Shown here piece after piece: positions 33,464 to 42,874 of a DNA stretch of 64,000 bases. The position numbers and the translations under genes were made by a program. The stretch lies in contig NZ_SJXJ01000022.1 of assembly GCF_004337695.1 (NCBI RefSeq), positions 1 through 64,000 of the forward strand, given 5' to 3'. The notes beneath the pieces were generated by a model. The model had not been told where the DNA came from and made no database searches. It saw only the letters and a program-made list of their open reading frames with translations. The stretch's first letter is position 1, and every line of letters begins with the position of its first letter. This DNA comes from Tenacibaculum sp. M341 (GTDB taxonomy: Bacteria > Bacteroidota > Bacteroidia > Flavobacteriales > Flavobacteriaceae).

Positions 33464-33961
33464 ATGTCTGAAGAAAACAAAAATTTAGAAGATCAAGTAA
33501 ATAACGAAGCAGAAAACATAGAAAACACTGCAAATGAAACAACTGAAAATGCAAAAGACGCTGCTAAAGAGGCTTTTCATAATGCTACAGAAAAAGCTAC
33601 CGAACTAGCAGGTGAAGCAAAAGAAGCTCTTGGTGATGTTGCCGACAAAGCGGGTGAATATGCAAAAGTAGCTGAAGAAAAGATCTCTGAATTTGCTGGT
33701 GAGGCGGGTGAAAAATTAGCAGATTTAGCCGATGGAGCCAAGGATGCTCTTTCTGATGCTAAAGAAAAAGTAGCAGAAGTATTAGCGAGTGAAGAAGTTC
33801 AAAACATTAAAAATAAAGCTGGCGAATTTGCCGAAGACGCTAAAGAGGTTTTAAGTGATGTTACTGAAAAAGCAGCAGATATTGCTGAAGATGTAGTTGA
33901 AGAAATTAAAGAAACTAAAGGAAAAGCAAAGAATTTCTTTCAACGATTATTCGGAAAATAA
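33464..33961 (+). CDS. Ala/Glu/Lys-rich amphipathic helix protein, 165 aa
   Basis: Almost entirely built from imperfect 11-residue amphipathic repeats such as AKEALGDVADKAGEYAKVAE and FAGEAGEKLADLADGAKDAL, with no cysteine and only one aromatic cluster at the end (NFFQRLFGK). This resembles LEA-like or apolipoprotein-like stress proteins and YtxH-type proteins. It would be soluble or loosely membrane-bound. Single gene with its own terminator. Confidence 0.7.
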   Translation: MSEENKNLEDQVNNEAENIENTANETTENAKDAAKEAFHNATEKATELAGEAKEALGDVADKAGEYAKVAEEKISEFAGEAGEKLADLADGAKDALSDAKEKVAEVLASEEVQNIKNKAGEFAEDAKEVLSDVTEKAADIAEDVVEEIKETKGKAKNFFQRLFGK

Positions 33962-33992
33962 TACATTTAATAGTAGTACTATTATACAATAT

Positions 33993-34029
33993 AAAAAAAC
34001 CTAATTCCATTACAGAATTAGGTTTTTTG
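33993..34029. terminator. Bidirectional terminator between the helix protein and the OmpA-like gene
   Basis: AAAAAACCTAATTC and GAATTAGGTTTTTT form a 14-bp stem with a 7-nt loop, ending in T on both strands. It serves two convergent genes. Confidence 0.9.
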
Positions 34030-34056
34030 CTCAAATTAAATTATAACAAATGGTTG

Positions 34057-34926
34057 TTAAGGGTTTACTGCTTCTTCTTCAGCCATCATACCGAAGAACT
34101 TATCTAAGTTAGGTAATATCACAATTCTCGTTCTTCTGTTTCTTGCTCTATTAGATGCTGTATTATTTTCAACTAACGGAATAGAACTTCCTCTACCTGC
34201 GGCAATTAATCTACTACCTTCTACTTTATATTTTTTCTCTAAAATTCTTACTATTGAAGTTGCTCTTTTTACACTCAAATCCCAGTTATCTTGTAAAACT
34301 GCATTGTTAATAGATCTTGAATCAGTATGACCTTCAATCATTACATCCATACTTGGCTCAGAATTAATTACGTTTGCCAATTGCTTTAATAACTTGTGTG
34401 CTTTATTTTTCACTCTATAACTAGCAGTGTTAAATAATAAGTTATCAGCTACAGAAATCATTACCACAGTCTTATCAATATTCACATCTACATCATCAGA
34501 GTTTTCAAGCTCAGCAGAATTGATTGACTTTTTTAAGTTATAAGCTACTGCTATGTTCATAGAATCTTTTAATGTTTTAGCATTTGCTAATTCTGCAGGA
34601 TCAACCTTTGCTAAAACAGCTCTCATTTTCTCTTTCATTGAGTTAGAAATTACTGCAGTATTACCCACCATATCTAACTTCACATTGTTTTCTTCTTTTA
34701 ATGAAGAATTATAGTTTTTTAATGAATTTATTTTCTCATTGTAATTTTCAACTCTCTTTTCAATTTTAGCAAATTTCGCTTCTAATTCTTGCTTCTCCAA
34801 AGTGGTTTTCTGCAAGTTACCTTTTGTATCTTGATACTGCTTTTCAAGTGCTACATATTTCTTTTTAGAAACACATGAACTCATAATTAAAGCTGAAACA
34901 CTTAATAGGATTACACTTTTTTTCAT
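34057..34926 (-). CDS. OmpA-family lipoprotein, 289 aa
   Basis: Lipobox MSSCVS anchors it in the outer membrane. Residues 25-75 are a coiled coil (LEKQYQDTKGNLQKTTLEKQELEAKFAKIEKRVENYNEKI). The C-terminal OmpA domain binds peptidoglycan, with LLFNTASYRVKNKAHKLLKQLANVI, the diagnostic MIEGHTDSR, LSVKRATSIVRIL, GRGSSIPL and NRARNRRTRIVILP. It probably links the outer membrane to the cell wall. Common in Bacteroidota. Confidence 0.92.
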   Translation of the reverse strand: MKKSVILLSVSALIMSSCVSKKKYVALEKQYQDTKGNLQKTTLEKQELEAKFAKIEKRVENYNEKINSLKNYNSSLKEENNVKLDMVGNTAVISNSMKEKMRAVLAKVDPAELANAKTLKDSMNIAVAYNLKKSINSAELENSDDVDVNIDKTVVMISVADNLLFNTASYRVKNKAHKLLKQLANVINSEPSMDVMIEGHTDSRSINNAVLQDNWDLSVKRATSIVRILEKKYKVEGSRLIAAGRGSSIPLVENNTASNRARNRRTRIVILPNLDKFFGMMAEEEAVNP

Positions 34927-35155
34927 TTTTTATTGAGATTTGATTTATTGTAAGTGATAACGGGTATCTTTTGTAAATATTATATCTCAAAAAATAAATC
35001 TAGCATAGAATTCTTAAAACACAAACATCAAATTAACACCTCAACAGAGAGTAAAACAAGGTAAAAATAACAGTAAAACAACCATATTTTATTCATGTAA
35101 TTTTAGCAAAATTTTTACACAGATAGACTTTAATTTCTATCGAATACGCATAAAA

Positions 35156-35188
35156 AAAGCTGTCTGAAAATAATTCCCAAACAGCTAA
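35156..35188 (-). terminator. Terminator of the first GG-leader peptide gene
   Basis: On the minus strand AGCTGT...ACAGCT closes a longer loop and is followed by seven T. Confidence 0.7.
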
Positions 35189-35215
35189 AATAATGTTAGT
35201 TATAAACTTAGGTTA

Positions 35216-35488
35216 TTATGCCCAAACTTCAATTCCTCCGCCAGTAGGTCTTATACCCCCACCACCTATACCTTCAGAACCCCCAGTACCTCCACAAGAT
35301 GGATGATTGGTAATCAATGACGGATAGTTCAAATAACAATCTGGTCCTTGTCCACCATCTAAAACATAATTTCTACCTTCACAACGGTAAGTACATGAAA
35401 CAAAGCTTGTATTACCTCCACTTACTTCTTTTTGCTTTTCATTATTCAAAGCCGAAACTCCCGTTAATTCTAAAATGTTTTTTAACAT
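35216..35488 (-). CDS. GG-leader peptide precursor A, 90 aa
   Basis: The N-terminus MLKNILELTGVSALNNEKQK with EVSGG at 21-25 is a double-glycine leader of the type cut by C39-peptidase ABC exporters, as in bacteriocin and natural-product precursors of Bacteroidota. The 65-residue core has four cysteines in a C-x3-C-x14-C-x13-C pattern and ends in a Gly-rich tail (TGGSEGIGGGGIRPTGGGIEVWA). Its twin lies 214 nt upstream. It is monocistronic with a terminator. No modifying enzyme or exporter is adjacent, so activity and maturation are open. Confidence 0.82.
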   Translation of the reverse strand: MLKNILELTGVSALNNEKQKEVSGGNTSFVSCTYRCEGRNYVLDGGQGPDCYLNYPSLITNHPSCGGTGGSEGIGGGGIRPTGGGIEVWA

Positions 35489-35649
35489 GATTATATTTTT
35501 ATTTGATTTACGAATGATGTAAACTTATTTAAAAAACGTCCTTTAAAAATAAACTTTATGATAAGCGTAAATATTTAATTTACAAACCAAGTTATTTCTG
35601 TTTTAAGTGTATTTTTTATTCAAAAAACAGGTTATATTTTAACTTTTTA

Positions 35650-35678
35650 AAACAAAAAAAAGCTGTCAGAGACAGCTT
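35650..35678 (-). terminator. Terminator of the second GG-leader peptide gene
   Basis: AGCTGTC, AGA, GACAGCT is a 7-bp stem followed on the minus strand by about eight T. Note the stem uses the same AGCTGTC word as the terminator of the twin gene. Confidence 0.85.
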
Positions 35679-35702
35679 AAAATCTTAATTAATTAGAAAA
35701 AA

Positions 35703-35933
35703 TTATGCCCACACATCAATTCCTCCTCCAGAACCTCCACAGCTTGGATGATTTACAATAATTGCAGGATAATTTAAATAACAATCTGGTCCTTGACCTC
35801 CAACTAAAACATAATTTCTTCCATTACAACGATAAGAACATGATAATAAAATTGGATTTCCTCCAGTTACTTCTTTTTGCTTTTCATTATTTAAAGCCGA
35901 CACTCCTGATAATTCTAAAATGTTTTTTAACAT
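35703..35933 (-). CDS. GG-leader peptide precursor B, 76 aa
   Basis: Near-identical leader to peptide A (MLKNILELSGVSALNNEKQK, then EVTGG). The 51-residue core keeps all four cysteines at the same spacing and the block GGQGPDCYLNYP, but differs in the N-terminal core residues (NPILLSCSYRC against NTSFVSCTYRC) and lacks most of the Gly-rich insert before the shared end I-x-V-W-A. The two genes are a recent duplication. It lies next to a LytTR regulator gene on the same strand. Confidence 0.82.
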   Translation of the reverse strand: MLKNILELSGVSALNNEKQKEVTGGNPILLSCSYRCNGRNYVLVGGQGPDCYLNYPAIIVNHPSCGGSGGGIDVWA

Positions 35934-36048
35934 AGTTTATATTTTTATTTGATTAACGAATGACGTAAACCTAAATAAAAACCTAACCAACAGTTTTTAA
36001 AAACTTTTAAGCGTTAAAAATCATTGTATAATTACTTTTATCTACACT

Positions 36049-36639
36049 TTAAACGTATTTATTGATAAACTCTGTCAGTTTTGCCTTATTACGCACAGAA
36101 ACTGTAATTCGCTCGTTTGTTACTAAAACTATTGCTTCTCGTTTATAAATAGATTGAACAAAATTCATGTTTACTAATAAAGATCTATTAGCTCTAAAAA
36201 AACCTTTAGCTCCCAGTAATAGTTCATAATATTTAAGTGGTTTAGAAACTAAAAACTCTTCTTTTTGCTTGGTATGTATGTACGTATAATTACCGCTAGC
36301 TTCACATTTAACAATATCGTCTATACTTAAAGAAACATATGAATCATTTACATGAATAAAAAGTTTATTTGACTGATCAACCGAAGCTGCTGGTGATAAT
36401 TCTTTTAAAGCATTATTTCTTTTTAAACTATAATAACTAGCATAATTTTCAATAAAATCAACTAGCTTTAATAGCAATCCTATATCTAAAACTTCGCTTT
36501 TTAATTTACTTTTAAGATCATCAAATAACTCATGCTCTATTAGCCTTTTTATATTTTCATTATCATCGGAAACAGAAAAAAAATGATTCTTAGAATTTTC
36601 ATTTTCTTGAATCATTAATAACGCTAACTCTTTTATCAT
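36049..36639 (-). CDS. LytTR-domain DNA-binding protein without receiver domain, 196 aa
   Basis: The C-terminal about 100 residues form a LytTR domain: LFIHVNDSYVSLSIDDIVKCEASGNYTYIHT, FLVSKPLKYYELLLG, FFRANRSLLVNMNFVQSIYKREAIVLV and TVSVRNKAKLTEF. The N-terminal about 90 residues are helical and do not match a phospho-receiver, so no response-regulator input is visible. LytTR proteins often control secretion and peptide genes, and two GG-leader peptide genes follow directly, so a regulatory link is plausible. Confidence 0.85.
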   Translation of the reverse strand: MIKELALLMIQENENSKNHFFSVSDDNENIKRLIEHELFDDLKSKLKSEVLDIGLLLKLVDFIENYASYYSLKRNNALKELSPAASVDQSNKLFIHVNDSYVSLSIDDIVKCEASGNYTYIHTKQKEEFLVSKPLKYYELLLGAKGFFRANRSLLVNMNFVQSIYKREAIVLVTNERITVSVRNKAKLTEFINKYV

Positions 36640-36800
36640 CTTTATATAATTTAAACATGTAAGCCTTCAAAAAAGACAAACACCTATTTAAATCATGTTC
36701 CATAAAAAAGAAAATTGTTACTATAAACTATCTTTTTTATGTAGTTTAAAGTAACAATTATTTTATAACCTTCAGTAAAACTGAGTTTTAAGCAACAAAT

Positions 36801-38624
36801 TTATTTATTAACTTCTGTTGTTTTTCGTTCTAATTCTGCTGCTTTTCGCTCTAATTCTGCTTGAAATTCTTCCAAAACAGGCTTCACTGTTTTTTCAGGT
36901 AAATCAGATACTTTAATGTACATCAATCCGTCTATTGCGTTATTAAATTTAGGATCTACATTAAAAGCTACCAATCGAGCATTCTGTTTTAAATATTTCT
37001 TTATTAAAACAGGAATTCTCAAATTCCCTGGTTCAATTTCATCAATAATTTTATCAAACTTATTCATATCTGACTGTGTTGCGTCAAATACAAAATCTTT
37101 ATCACCATCTTTAAGTTTTACCTTAAATTCTTTCTTCGGATGAATATATTGAGCCACATACGGATCGTAATAATGAGATTTCATAAACTCAATCATCAAT
37201 GATTTAGAAAAATCTGAGAATTGATTACTAATACTCACCCCTCCCATTAAATATTTATGCTTCGGATAACGAATTGTAATATGAATAATTCCCTTCCATA
37301 ATAAGAAAAGTGGCATTGGTCTTTGCTGATATTGCTTAATAATAAAAGCTCGTCCCATTTCAATAGTTTCCTCCATCATTGGATACAACTCTGGTTCTAT
37401 TTTAAACAAAGAGTGTACATAAAAACCATTGATACCATGACGTTTGTAAATTCCTTTACCAATTCCCATTCTATAGGCACCAGCCAATACATTTGCGCTA
37501 TTGTCCCATAAAATTAAATGGTGATAGTACTTATCAAACTTATCTAAATCTATAGGCTTATTAGTTCCTTCACCTATTTCTCTAAAAGTAATCTCTCTTA
37601 ACCTACCAATTTCATGTAATAAACTTGGTATTGCTTTTGCTTCTGTAAAAAACACCTCGTAATTTTTACTTTCTAACAAACGCTTACCATTATCTCTCAA
37701 CTCGTCTATTTCCTTAGCTATTAAATCAGGATTCTTTTGTGAACTGATTTTTTTCGCTTTTTTAGGTATTTTTAATTTTTGAGTTGAAATTAACTTTTGG
37801 TTCTTTTCAAAAGGGTTTGCCAGCATGTACGTTTTCTTACGTAAAAACTCATAAAATGCTGGAATTTCTTTGTATTGATCTTGGTCTTTAACAGAAATTG
37901 GCTTTCCGATACGAACCTTTATTACACGCTTTTTTTGCGATAATAACTCTGAAGGTAATTTTGCTGTTCTTAATGTATCACTAATTTTAGATAACACATA
38001 AAACAAACGGCTATTTTTAGCGTGGAAATAAATAGGTATAACAGGCACTTTTGCTTTTTTAATAAGCTTTACAGCACCTTCTTCCCATTCTTTATCTACC
38101 ATTAACTTACCATCTCTGTAAGTAGAAACCTCTCCTGCTGGAAAAAGTCCTAATGGTTTACCTTCACGTAGATGTAGCAAAGCATTTTTTATACCAGATA
38201 CACTAGACTTAGCATCCTTATGGTTTTCAAAAGGATTTACTGGCATTACATAAGGCTTTAACGGCTCAATTCTATGCAATAAAAAATTTGCTATAATCTT
38301 ATAATCTGGTCTACTTTCTACTAACAAACGTAAAAGTAAGATACCATCAATTCCTCCTAACGGATGGTTTGAAATCGTTATAAACGGTCCGTCTTTAGGA
38401 ATACGTTTCAAATCCTCTTCAGGAATCTCAAATTCTATTTGAAATTCATCTAATAATCCCTTTAGAAAAGGTAAATCATTAAGATGTTTATGTTTATTGT
38501 AAACTTTATTAGCTGTTGAAATTCGCAAAACCTTCATCAACAACCATCCGATAGATGTTCCTATAACACCTAACTTATCTACTTTTATCGCCTTTGCAAC
38601 TTCTTTAGATGTAACTAAACCCAT
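36801..38624 (-). CDS. olsF: Bifunctional ornithine-lipid synthase OlsF-like (acyltransferase + GNAT)
   Basis: Likely makes ornithine (or other amino-acid) lipids in the inner membrane. Residues about 70-270 are a PlsC-type O-acyltransferase with SNHPLGGIDG (His87-x5-Asp93, one residue longer than the canonical H-x4-D) and LFPAGEVSTY. Residues about 320-560 are an OlsB-like N-acyltransferase of the GNAT fold (ILWDNSANVLAGAYRMGIGKG, EMGRAFIIKQYQ). This order fits OlsF, described in Serratia and Flavobacterium johnsoniae. The last about 20 residues are a charged ERKAAELERK tail. Single gene. Confidence 0.87.
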   Translation of the reverse strand: MGLVTSKEVAKAIKVDKLGVIGTSIGWLLMKVLRISTANKVYNKHKHLNDLPFLKGLLDEFQIEFEIPEEDLKRIPKDGPFITISNHPLGGIDGILLLRLLVESRPDYKIIANFLLHRIEPLKPYVMPVNPFENHKDAKSSVSGIKNALLHLREGKPLGLFPAGEVSTYRDGKLMVDKEWEEGAVKLIKKAKVPVIPIYFHAKNSRLFYVLSKISDTLRTAKLPSELLSQKKRVIKVRIGKPISVKDQDQYKEIPAFYEFLRKKTYMLANPFEKNQKLISTQKLKIPKKAKKISSQKNPDLIAKEIDELRDNGKRLLESKNYEVFFTEAKAIPSLLHEIGRLREITFREIGEGTNKPIDLDKFDKYYHHLILWDNSANVLAGAYRMGIGKGIYKRHGINGFYVHSLFKIEPELYPMMEETIEMGRAFIIKQYQQRPMPLFLLWKGIIHITIRYPKHKYLMGGVSISNQFSDFSKSLMIEFMKSHYYDPYVAQYIHPKKEFKVKLKDGDKDFVFDATQSDMNKFDKIIDEIEPGNLRIPVLIKKYLKQNARLVAFNVDPKFNNAIDGLMYIKVSDLPEKTVKPVLEEFQAELERKAAELERKTTEVNK

Positions 38625-38671
38625 AATTTGGTATTGTCATTCATCGCAAATATATAAGAAAATTGCTTTGG

Positions 38672-39922
38672 TTAGGCGTTTTCTTGAATAACTAACTGTG
38701 CTGTTTCTGTATTTATTTGTCGTATAATGGCTTTACCTCTTTTCTTTATTCCTTCAATTGCTGCATCATTAAAATGTCTAATTGTATAAAGTGTAGCATT
38801 TTTGTATGATTTTGTATTGAAAGAGGTTTGTAAATCTTCATAAAAAGCATCAAACAAATTAAACTTATCTTCAACACAAACTGAAAAGCTTAGTGCAGAG
38901 TTTTGAATTAGGTTTACTTTTAATTTATAATCGTGTAGTTTTTTAAATACATCGCTAATATTATCCTCTACCATAAATGAAAAATCTTTGGCAGACACAG
39001 ATACTAAAATCTGATTCTTTTTAACAATATAACAAGGTACTTCTGGCTCAATACCTACAGTTTTTAAAACAGAAGTTCCGGTTTGATTTAAATCATCAAA
39101 TGATCGTACATACAACGGTATCCTTTTTTGCTCTAACGGTTGTAATGTTTTTGGGTGAATTACAGAAGCGCCGTAAAAAGCCATTTCTATGGCTTCTGTA
39201 TATGAAATTTTATGTAACAATTCAGTTTTATCAAACACTCTTGGATCTGCATTTAACACCCCAGGAACATCTTTCCAAATAGTAACACTTTCTGCATTTA
39301 AACAATATGCAAATATACCAGCTGTATAATCAGAACCTTCTCTTCCTAATGTTGTGGTATTCTCTCCATCACTTCCCAAAAAACCTTGTGTTATATTTAA
39401 TTCTGATGCATTTACATTTTGCTGAATAGTAGCTTCAGTTAACTCCCAATTCACCTTAGCATCTCTGTAATTAGCATCCGTTTTTATGAACTTCCTTACA
39501 TCTAACCAATTGTTTTGTAAACCAATTTCGTTTAAATACTCACTTACAATTGTAGTAGAAATTAATTCTCCAAAACTTACTATCTGATCATATATAAAAT
39601 TATAATCAGTAGCATTATTAGTCGCCATGAAACCATTTAGCTCGCCAAATAGCCCTCCTACTTTTTCATATGCTACATGATTTTCTTTAAATAAACCTTG
39701 TAACATATTTGCATGAAAATCTTTTATAAATGAAAAAGCTTCTTCAAATTCTGTTTTATCTTGATAAGCCTTTACCAAACGTTCAAACGCATTGGTCATT
39801 TTTCCCATTGCCGAAATTACCACTAAAGTATTTTCAGTTCCTTCATGTTGTAACACTCGTGCTACATTCCTAACGGCATCAGGATTTTTAACTGATGCAC
39901 CTCCAAACTTAAATATTCTCAT
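38672..39922 (-). CDS. lysC: Aspartate kinase, 416 aa
   Basis: Phosphorylates aspartate, the entry to Lys, Thr and Met synthesis. The kinase domain begins IFKFGGASVKNPDAVRNVA and has LGREGSDYTA and the active-site region WKDVPGVLNADPRVF; the C-terminal part holds ACT-like regulatory strands (LVSVSAKDFSFMVEDNI). Monofunctional, without a homoserine dehydrogenase part. Its start overlaps the GNAT gene's end by 14 nt, so translation is coupled. Confidence 0.93.
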   Translation of the reverse strand: MRIFKFGGASVKNPDAVRNVARVLQHEGTENTLVVISAMGKMTNAFERLVKAYQDKTEFEEAFSFIKDFHANMLQGLFKENHVAYEKVGGLFGELNGFMATNNATDYNFIYDQIVSFGELISTTIVSEYLNEIGLQNNWLDVRKFIKTDANYRDAKVNWELTEATIQQNVNASELNITQGFLGSDGENTTTLGREGSDYTAGIFAYCLNAESVTIWKDVPGVLNADPRVFDKTELLHKISYTEAIEMAFYGASVIHPKTLQPLEQKRIPLYVRSFDDLNQTGTSVLKTVGIEPEVPCYIVKKNQILVSVSAKDFSFMVEDNISDVFKKLHDYKLKVNLIQNSALSFSVCVEDKFNLFDAFYEDLQTSFNTKSYKNATLYTIRHFNDAAIEGIKKRGKAIIRQINTETAQLVIQENA

Positions 39923-40394
39923 TTATAAACTTTCTTAAGTTTTCTTGATTCATTTGAGCAACACGCCAATCTTCAAAAACGGCTGCCCCACTATTTTCAT
40001 AAAATTGTATCGCATTTGTATTCCAATCTAGCACCTCCCAAGCCACACGTTTGTAATCATTTTCAAACGCGTAATTCATCACTGCAGTATACAATGCCTT
40101 ACCTGCTCCAATACCTCTTTTTGAAGCGGTAACCATTAAATCTTCTAAATGAATTGTTTTTCCTTTCCAGGTAGAATAACGCTCATAAAACAATGCCATA
40201 CCAATAACTGATCCGTCATTTTCTTCTGCTACAAATGTTTTAAATCTTGGATTGTCTCCAAATCCATCAGCAATTAAATCTTCTACAGAAACTTCTACAG
40301 CATCTGGTTCTTTTTCAAAAACAGCTAGTTCTGTAATTAAATTTAAAATCGCTTGTGCGTCTTTTTCCGTACCTTTACGTATAGTAAAATTCAT
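39909..40394 (-). CDS. GNAT-family N-acetyltransferase, 161 aa
   Basis: A single GNAT domain: FTIRKGTEKDAQAILNLITELAVFEKEP at the start, IHLEDLMVTASKRGIGAGKALYTAVMNYAFEN with the acetyl-CoA loop R-G-x-G-x-G/A, and WNTNAIQFYENSGA at the end, as in diamine or amino-acid N-acetyltransferases. A longer frame reaches 40580, but the extra 62 residues are AT-rich, Cys/Phe-rich and lack family similarity, so ATG 40394 is preferred. Coupled to lysC downstream. Confidence 0.9.
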   Translation of the reverse strand: MNFTIRKGTEKDAQAILNLITELAVFEKEPDAVEVSVEDLIADGFGDNPRFKTFVAEENDGSVIGMALFYERYSTWKGKTIHLEDLMVTASKRGIGAGKALYTAVMNYAFENDYKRVAWEVLDWNTNAIQFYENSGAAVFEDWRVAQMNQENLRKFINENI

Positions 40395-40695
40395 TTTTTT
40401 TGAAAATTTTAGGCAAAAATAGTTTTTATAACAGCTTGTTAAAAAAAATAACAAATTACAACACATCGTTCTTTTTTTGTTGATTTTTACGAAAAATATA
40501 ACATTGTTTGATTTTTTGAACATTAGACAAACAAGCTGATTAACGATACTATAAAACAAACATTTAAAAACACAATACACAAGACTTTTGCCAAGTAATT
40601 TTCTATTATTAATTTATTTAAAATACTCTGCGAAATCGTTGTAGTTATTCAAAAAAGTCAACATCTTTGCATTCGAATAAAATTGTATCATTTTT

Positions 40696-41697
40696 ATGGC
40701 TAAAAAAAATCAAACACTAGGTGAGTTTATAATTGAAAACCAAGCTTCTTTCAAATATACCTCAGGTGAATTATCTCGTTTAATTAATTCTATTCGTTTA
40801 GCAGCTAAAGTTGTAAATCACGAAGTAAATAAAGCTGGTCTGGTAGACATTATCGGTGCTGCTGGAGAAACCAATATCCAAGGAGAAGACCAACAAAAAT
40901 TAGACGTATATGCCAATGATAAATTTATTCAAACCTTAACCAATAGAAATATTGTTTGTGGTATTGCCAGTGAAGAAGAAGATGATTTTATTACTGTGAA
41001 TAGCCAAGACGAAAATCATCAAAATAAATATGTTGTTTTAATAGATCCTTTGGATGGTTCATCTAATATTGATGTAAATGTTTCTGTAGGAACTATTTTC
41101 TCTATTTATAGAAGAGTTACTCCTGTAGGAACTCCAGTACAATTAGAAGATTTTTTACAAAAAGGAAGTGAACAAGTTGCTGCAGGATATGTAGTATATG
41201 GTACTTCTACTATGTTAGTTTATACTACTGGTGATGGTGTTAACGGATTTACTTTAAACCCTGCTATTGGTACTTTTTACTTATCGCACCCAAATATGCA
41301 GTTTCCTGAAGATGGTAAAATTTACTCTGTAAATGAAGGAAATTATATTCACTTTCCTCAAGGAGTAAAAAATTACATTAAATATTGTCAGGAAGAAGAA
41401 GGAAACAGACCTTACACTAGTAGATATATTGGATCTTTAGTATCTGATTTTCACAGAAACATGATTAAGGGTGGTATTTACATGTACCCAAAAAGTTCTA
41501 AAAACTCAAATGGTAAATTACGTTTGTTATATGAATGTAATCCTATGGCTTTTTTAGCAGAGCAAGCTAACGGAAAAGCTTCTGATGGTTTTAATCGTAT
41601 TATGGACGTTGAACCAACGGAATTACACCAACGTATTCCTTTTTTCTGCGGAAGTAAAAACATGGTAGAAAAAGCAGAAGAGTTTATGAGAGATTAA
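40696..41697 (+). CDS. fbp: Class 1 fructose-1,6-bisphosphatase
   Basis: Gluconeogenic hydrolysis of fructose-1,6-bisphosphate to fructose-6-phosphate. Class 1 motifs are clear: [25 protein letters not shown] (metal ligands), [25 protein letters not shown], and [23 protein letters not shown]. Normal length at 333 aa. The gene stands alone, divergent from the GNAT-lysC pair. Confidence 0.97.
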   Translation: MAKKNQTLGEFIIENQASFKYTSGELSRLINSIRLAAKVVNHEVNKAGLVDIIGAAGETNIQGEDQQKLDVYANDKFIQTLTNRNIVCGIASEEEDDFITVNSQDENHQNKYVVLIDPLDGSSNIDVNVSVGTIFSIYRRVTPVGTPVQLEDFLQKGSEQVAAGYVVYGTSTMLVYTTGDGVNGFTLNPAIGTFYLSHPNMQFPEDGKIYSVNEGNYIHFPQGVKNYIKYCQEEEGNRPYTSRYIGSLVSDFHRNMIKGGIYMYPKSSKNSNGKLRLLYECNPMAFLAEQANGKASDGFNRIMDVEPTELHQRIPFFCGSKNMVEKAEEFMRD

Positions 41698-41974
41698 TCA
41701 TATTAGATATGTGATATTAAATATTAGAATTGGTGTTTAGGCTTAAGTTTTAATGGTAAGGAATTTGAAAGGGAAAGACTCCCCTCAATCACAGATAACT
41801 AAAAACTCAAAAGCACATTTTCTCAATACTCAGTACTAAATACCAATAACTAAAAAAGAACTATAAGAATAATTTATACTAGAATAAACTTCAAAATAAG
41901 ATTAACCATTGTTAGTCCTATTTTTTTATGGTAAATTCGTAATTCAAAAACGTTAAATCAAATAAAAAAATATT

Positions 41975-42583
41975 ATGGCTTTTAAATTACCAGAATTAGG
42001 GTACGCTTACGATGCTTTAGAACCTAATATAGATGCTAGAACAATGGAAATTCACCATTCAAAGCATCATAATGGATATACAAATAAATTAAATGCTGCT
42101 ATTGAAGGTACTGATTTAGAAGGAAAATCAATTGAAGATATTTTAACTAACTTAGACATGACGAATGGTGCTGTTCGTAATAACGGTGGTGGTTTTTTCA
42201 ATCACTCTTTATTCTGGACAGTAATGAATCCTGAAGATAGAGGATATCTTTCTGGTGAATTAAAAGATGCTATTGAGGCTGAATTTGGTTCTAAAGAAGC
42301 TTTTATTGAGGCTTTCTCTAAGGCTGCTGCTACTCAATTTGGTTCTGGATGGGCATGGTTATGTGTTCATAAAGGTGGTAAAGTAGAAGTTTGTTCTACT
42401 CCAAACCAAGACAATCCTTTAATGCCTGGTGTAGCTTGTGGTGGTACTCCAATTTTAGGATTAGATGTATGGGAGCACGCATACTACTTAAACTATCAAA
42501 ACCGTCGTCCTGATTATATTGATGCTTTCTTTAAAGTAATCAACTGGAACGAGGTTGAAAGAAGATATGCTGAAGCGAAGTAA
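41975..42583 (+). CDS. Superoxide dismutase, Fe/Mn type
   Basis: Dismutates superoxide in the cytosol. The four metal ligands are seen in [26 protein letters not shown], and [15 protein letters not shown]. The catalytic shell GSGWAWL and the [18 protein letters not shown]-like start are normal. At 202 aa it is standard size. Whether iron or manganese is used cannot be decided by eye. The terminator at 42606 follows. Confidence 0.95.
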   Translation: MAFKLPELGYAYDALEPNIDARTMEIHHSKHHNGYTNKLNAAIEGTDLEGKSIEDILTNLDMTNGAVRNNGGGFFNHSLFWTVMNPEDRGYLSGELKDAIEAEFGSKEAFIEAFSKAAATQFGSGWAWLCVHKGGKVEVCSTPNQDNPLMPGVACGGTPILGLDVWEHAYYLNYQNRRPDYIDAFFKVINWNEVERRYAEAK

Positions 42584-42605
42584 TTCAATCTTCTAAACAT
42601 ATTTT

Positions 42606-42635
42606 AAAAAGCACCGAAAATTTCGGTGCTTTTTC
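42606..42635 (+). terminator. Terminator after superoxide dismutase gene
   Basis: AAAAAGCACCGAAA and its complement close directly around AT-rich bases and are followed by TTTTTCTTTTT. Confidence 0.9.
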
Positions 42636-42812
42636 TTTTTACCCCAAAAGTATTTTTACAAAGTTATCGACGACACTCTCTTCTCTTCTTCTTTTATTTT
42701 CATTTTCCTGAAACATTTTTAATAAACGATATTTTTATTTGATTTTTTTAACCATAATAAAACATAAAATCAAAATTTTTAAACCTTTTTAACTTTTATA
42801 TTTAAAAAAACA

Positions 42813-42820
42813 TAAATTTG
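42813..42820 (+). promoter_or_regulatory. -7 element before the 563-aa gene
   Basis: TAAATTTG matches TAnnTTTG exactly, 55 nt before the ATG at 42875. Confidence 0.45.
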
Positions 42821-42874
42821 CCTCCAACATAATTTAACAATAACCCCAATTATTGTTATTCAAACATAAAAATC

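Noticed and set aside
40395-40580. N-terminal extension of the GNAT protein by 62 residues
   Set aside because: Extension is Cys/Phe/Lys-rich, lacks family similarity and spans the promoter region; the ATG at 40394 begins the domain correctly.
41698-41974. Possible small gene in the gap between fbp and superoxide dismutase
   Set aside because: Only short frames with many stops and low-complexity words (ATATTAGA, AATACTCAGTACT); nothing coding-like.
42584-42874. Possible RNA gene in the 291-nt gap after superoxide dismutase
   Set aside because: After the terminator the sequence is plain AT-rich leader with a single -7 match; no other structure seen.
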